A stretch of DNA of 64,000 nt from CAZIRF01 sp964541755. Its GTDB lineage: Bacteria > Spirochaetota > Spirochaetia > Treponematales > Breznakiellaceae. The notes under the pieces are model-generated. The model worked only from the letters and a program-made list of their open reading frames with translations. It did not search any database and was not told the origin of the DNA. This document shows, piece after piece, positions 63,098 to 64,000 of the stretch. The translations under genes were made by a program, and so were the position numbers. The number at the start of each line of letters is the position of its first letter. Position 1 is the first letter of the stretch. The stretch lies in the NCBI GenBank assembly GCA_964541755.1, contig CAZIRF010000011.1, forward strand, positions 12,106 to 76,105. Direction: 5' to 3'.

Positions 63098-63580
63098 TTA
63101 TGTAGATACAAAATCAGGAAAAAAATGCTTTGTCAGTGTCAGTTCAACATATTCTGCACCTTGAAGCTCTTCTAACCCATATCCGGAAACTGGATAATCA
63201 ACAATTTTCTCAGTAGCAACCTTATATAAATCATCATCTGCATATTGTATCAATTTAGCTTTATTAACTCCCACTCTCCCCCAAAAAAAAGGCATTGGCC
63301 ATTGTTCTTTATCTAGTAAAGAGATTTCTCCAATACAAGGCCATATCCCTTGTTCAATATTCAATGCACTAAACCTAATTGTCTGTAAAACATTTGACCG
63401 AATAAACAATTTATCATTTTGAGAATCAATATTGCTCAAAGAGTCAATATAAATATCAAATACATACCCTATACAAAGTAAAGAACGCTTATGTCTATGT
63501 GACACAAGAATACATCCAAATCCATCTACTTTTAAAGGAATTGCGAATATTTGTCCCGTTTTGAATTTTACTTTTGTCAT
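63098..63580 (-). CDS. Imm26-like immunity protein
   Basis: A 160-residue protein: KVKFKTGQIFAIPLKVDGFGCILVSHRHKRSLLCIGYVFDIY near the N-terminus and FFWGRVGVNKAKLIQYADDD. This is the Imm26 pattern of polymorphic toxin systems. The gene is far more A+T-rich than its neighbours, a sign of recent transfer. No matching toxin gene is in the window, so it is an orphan here. It lies 10 bp past the attC-like palindrome. Confidence 0.75.
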   Translation of the reverse strand: MTKVKFKTGQIFAIPLKVDGFGCILVSHRHKRSLLCIGYVFDIYIDSLSNIDSQNDKLFIRSNVLQTIRFSALNIEQGIWPCIGEISLLDKEQWPMPFFWGRVGVNKAKLIQYADDDLYKVATEKIVDYPVSGYGLEELQGAEYVELTLTKHFFPDFVST

Positions 63581-63780
63581 CTAATCCATGCCTCCAAATA
63601 GGTTGATGCTGCAGCTCTATAATTTAGTATATTTTGATTCCTATCACTAATAGGTCGGATTTTGTCAAGTACAGGATTCTTGAAAGGTTAGTGTACAATT
63701 CTTTCTGTAAATTGGGTTGAAAAAAGCAGGCCGATCGGGCTCAAATGGTGAGTGACAAAACAAACCACAAGGAGAACCCG
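63581..63780. mobile_element. Likely left end region of the IS256-type element
   Basis: About 200 non-coding, A+T-rich bases between the Imm26-like gene and the transposase fragment. A stretch near 63685-63715 (TTAGTGTACAATTC...TTGGG) looks like a mutator-type terminal repeat, but its partner is outside the window. Confidence 0.4.
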
Positions 63781-63954
63781 ATGGCCTACGAAACAGAGTA
63801 TACACTTTTGGAGGATGTTATCCAGATGCTGGCGGCGAATGGAGACAACAAATTTTCCCGCGTTATCGAGAAGGTGGTCAACGAGGCCATGAAGCTCGAG
63901 CGGGCGAAAGTGTTGAACGCAGAACCCTACGAGAGGACGGAGGGACGTGTGTAG
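63781..63954 (+). pseudogene. IS256-family transposase, N-terminal fragment
   Basis: The frame gives MAYETEYTLLEDVIQMLAANGDNKFSRVIEKVVNEAMKLERAKVLNAEPYERTEGRV then stop at 57 residues, where full IS256-type transposases run to about 400. AAGGAGAA precedes ATG 63781. The N-terminal block (LLEDVI, NEAMKLERAK, EPYERTEGR) is typical of the family. The left end of the element is probably in the A+T-rich segment at about 63670-63720. The fragment may be cut by a frameshift or by the end of the copy. Confidence 0.72.
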
Positions 63955-64000
63955 ACTCTCATATTAAACTACATCAACCCTCGCACGAACAGACAATCAA

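Overview
The window looks like a chromosomal segment of a spirochaete with moderately high G+C. The call rests on several linked signs: a DUF5312-type protein seen mainly in spirochaetes, a motility-associated DUF115 (MptE-like) factor, CheX, a NadD-HD (YqeK) fusion, SpoVG beside ispE, and lipobox-type secreted proteins. This is inference from gene content. There is no rRNA or other direct taxonomic marker in the window.

Region 1 (1-8.7 kb) is a sulfur and redox block: a hemerythrin-like protein under a palindromic operator, a MalY/PatB aminotransferase divergent from an Rrf2 (CymR-like) regulator and a transsulfuration enzyme, an NIT-domain chemoreceptor, a TetR-regulated membrane ferredoxin, and cysK. 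A 22-bp motif (CAATACACTA-N6-CTATAG) is shared exactly between the rrf2/patB intergenic region and the cysK promoter, so the Rrf2 protein probably controls all of these genes. Region 2 (8.7-20.9 kb) is a galactoside-type uptake locus. It holds a GH2 beta-galactosidase, a three-component sensor system (periplasmic binding protein, YesM-like kinase, YesN-like AraC regulator) and a divergent YtfQRT/YjfF-like ABC importer, with an attenuator hairpin after the binding-protein gene and a clear terminator at the end.

Region 3 (21-28.4 kb) holds two membrane proteins, tRNA-Pro and tRNA-Asp set among duplicated tRNA 3'-end fragments and hairpins, a membrane-anchored PPIase-like protein, a DUF115 Maf-like protein and lepA. 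Region 4 (28.4-39.1 kb) is one long leftward signalling operon (STAS-CheA-CheR-CheB-CheY-CheW-hybrid kinase-response regulator-hybrid kinase) with no chemoreceptor inside it. Region 5 (39-49.9 kb) has a secreted protease and TPR-like partner behind ftsH, then tilS, rplY, tRNA-Gln, spoVG-ispE, a probably leaderless cheX and an extremely acidic small protein.

Region 6 (49.9-61.9 kb) has a second sugar ABC importer, the rplU-prp-rpmA-obg-nadD/yqeK-LCP-rsfS housekeeping operon with a structured rplU leader, argS and a DUF5312 gene that also appears leaderless. Region 7 (61.9-64 kb) is an accessory island: a BrnA-like antitoxin whose expected start codon is ATA, a RelBE-like pair, an Imm26-like orphan immunity gene, an IS256-type transposase fragment, and imperfect palindromes of about 50-67 bp between the modules, two of which resemble integron attC sites in architecture. 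No CRISPR array or prophage was seen.
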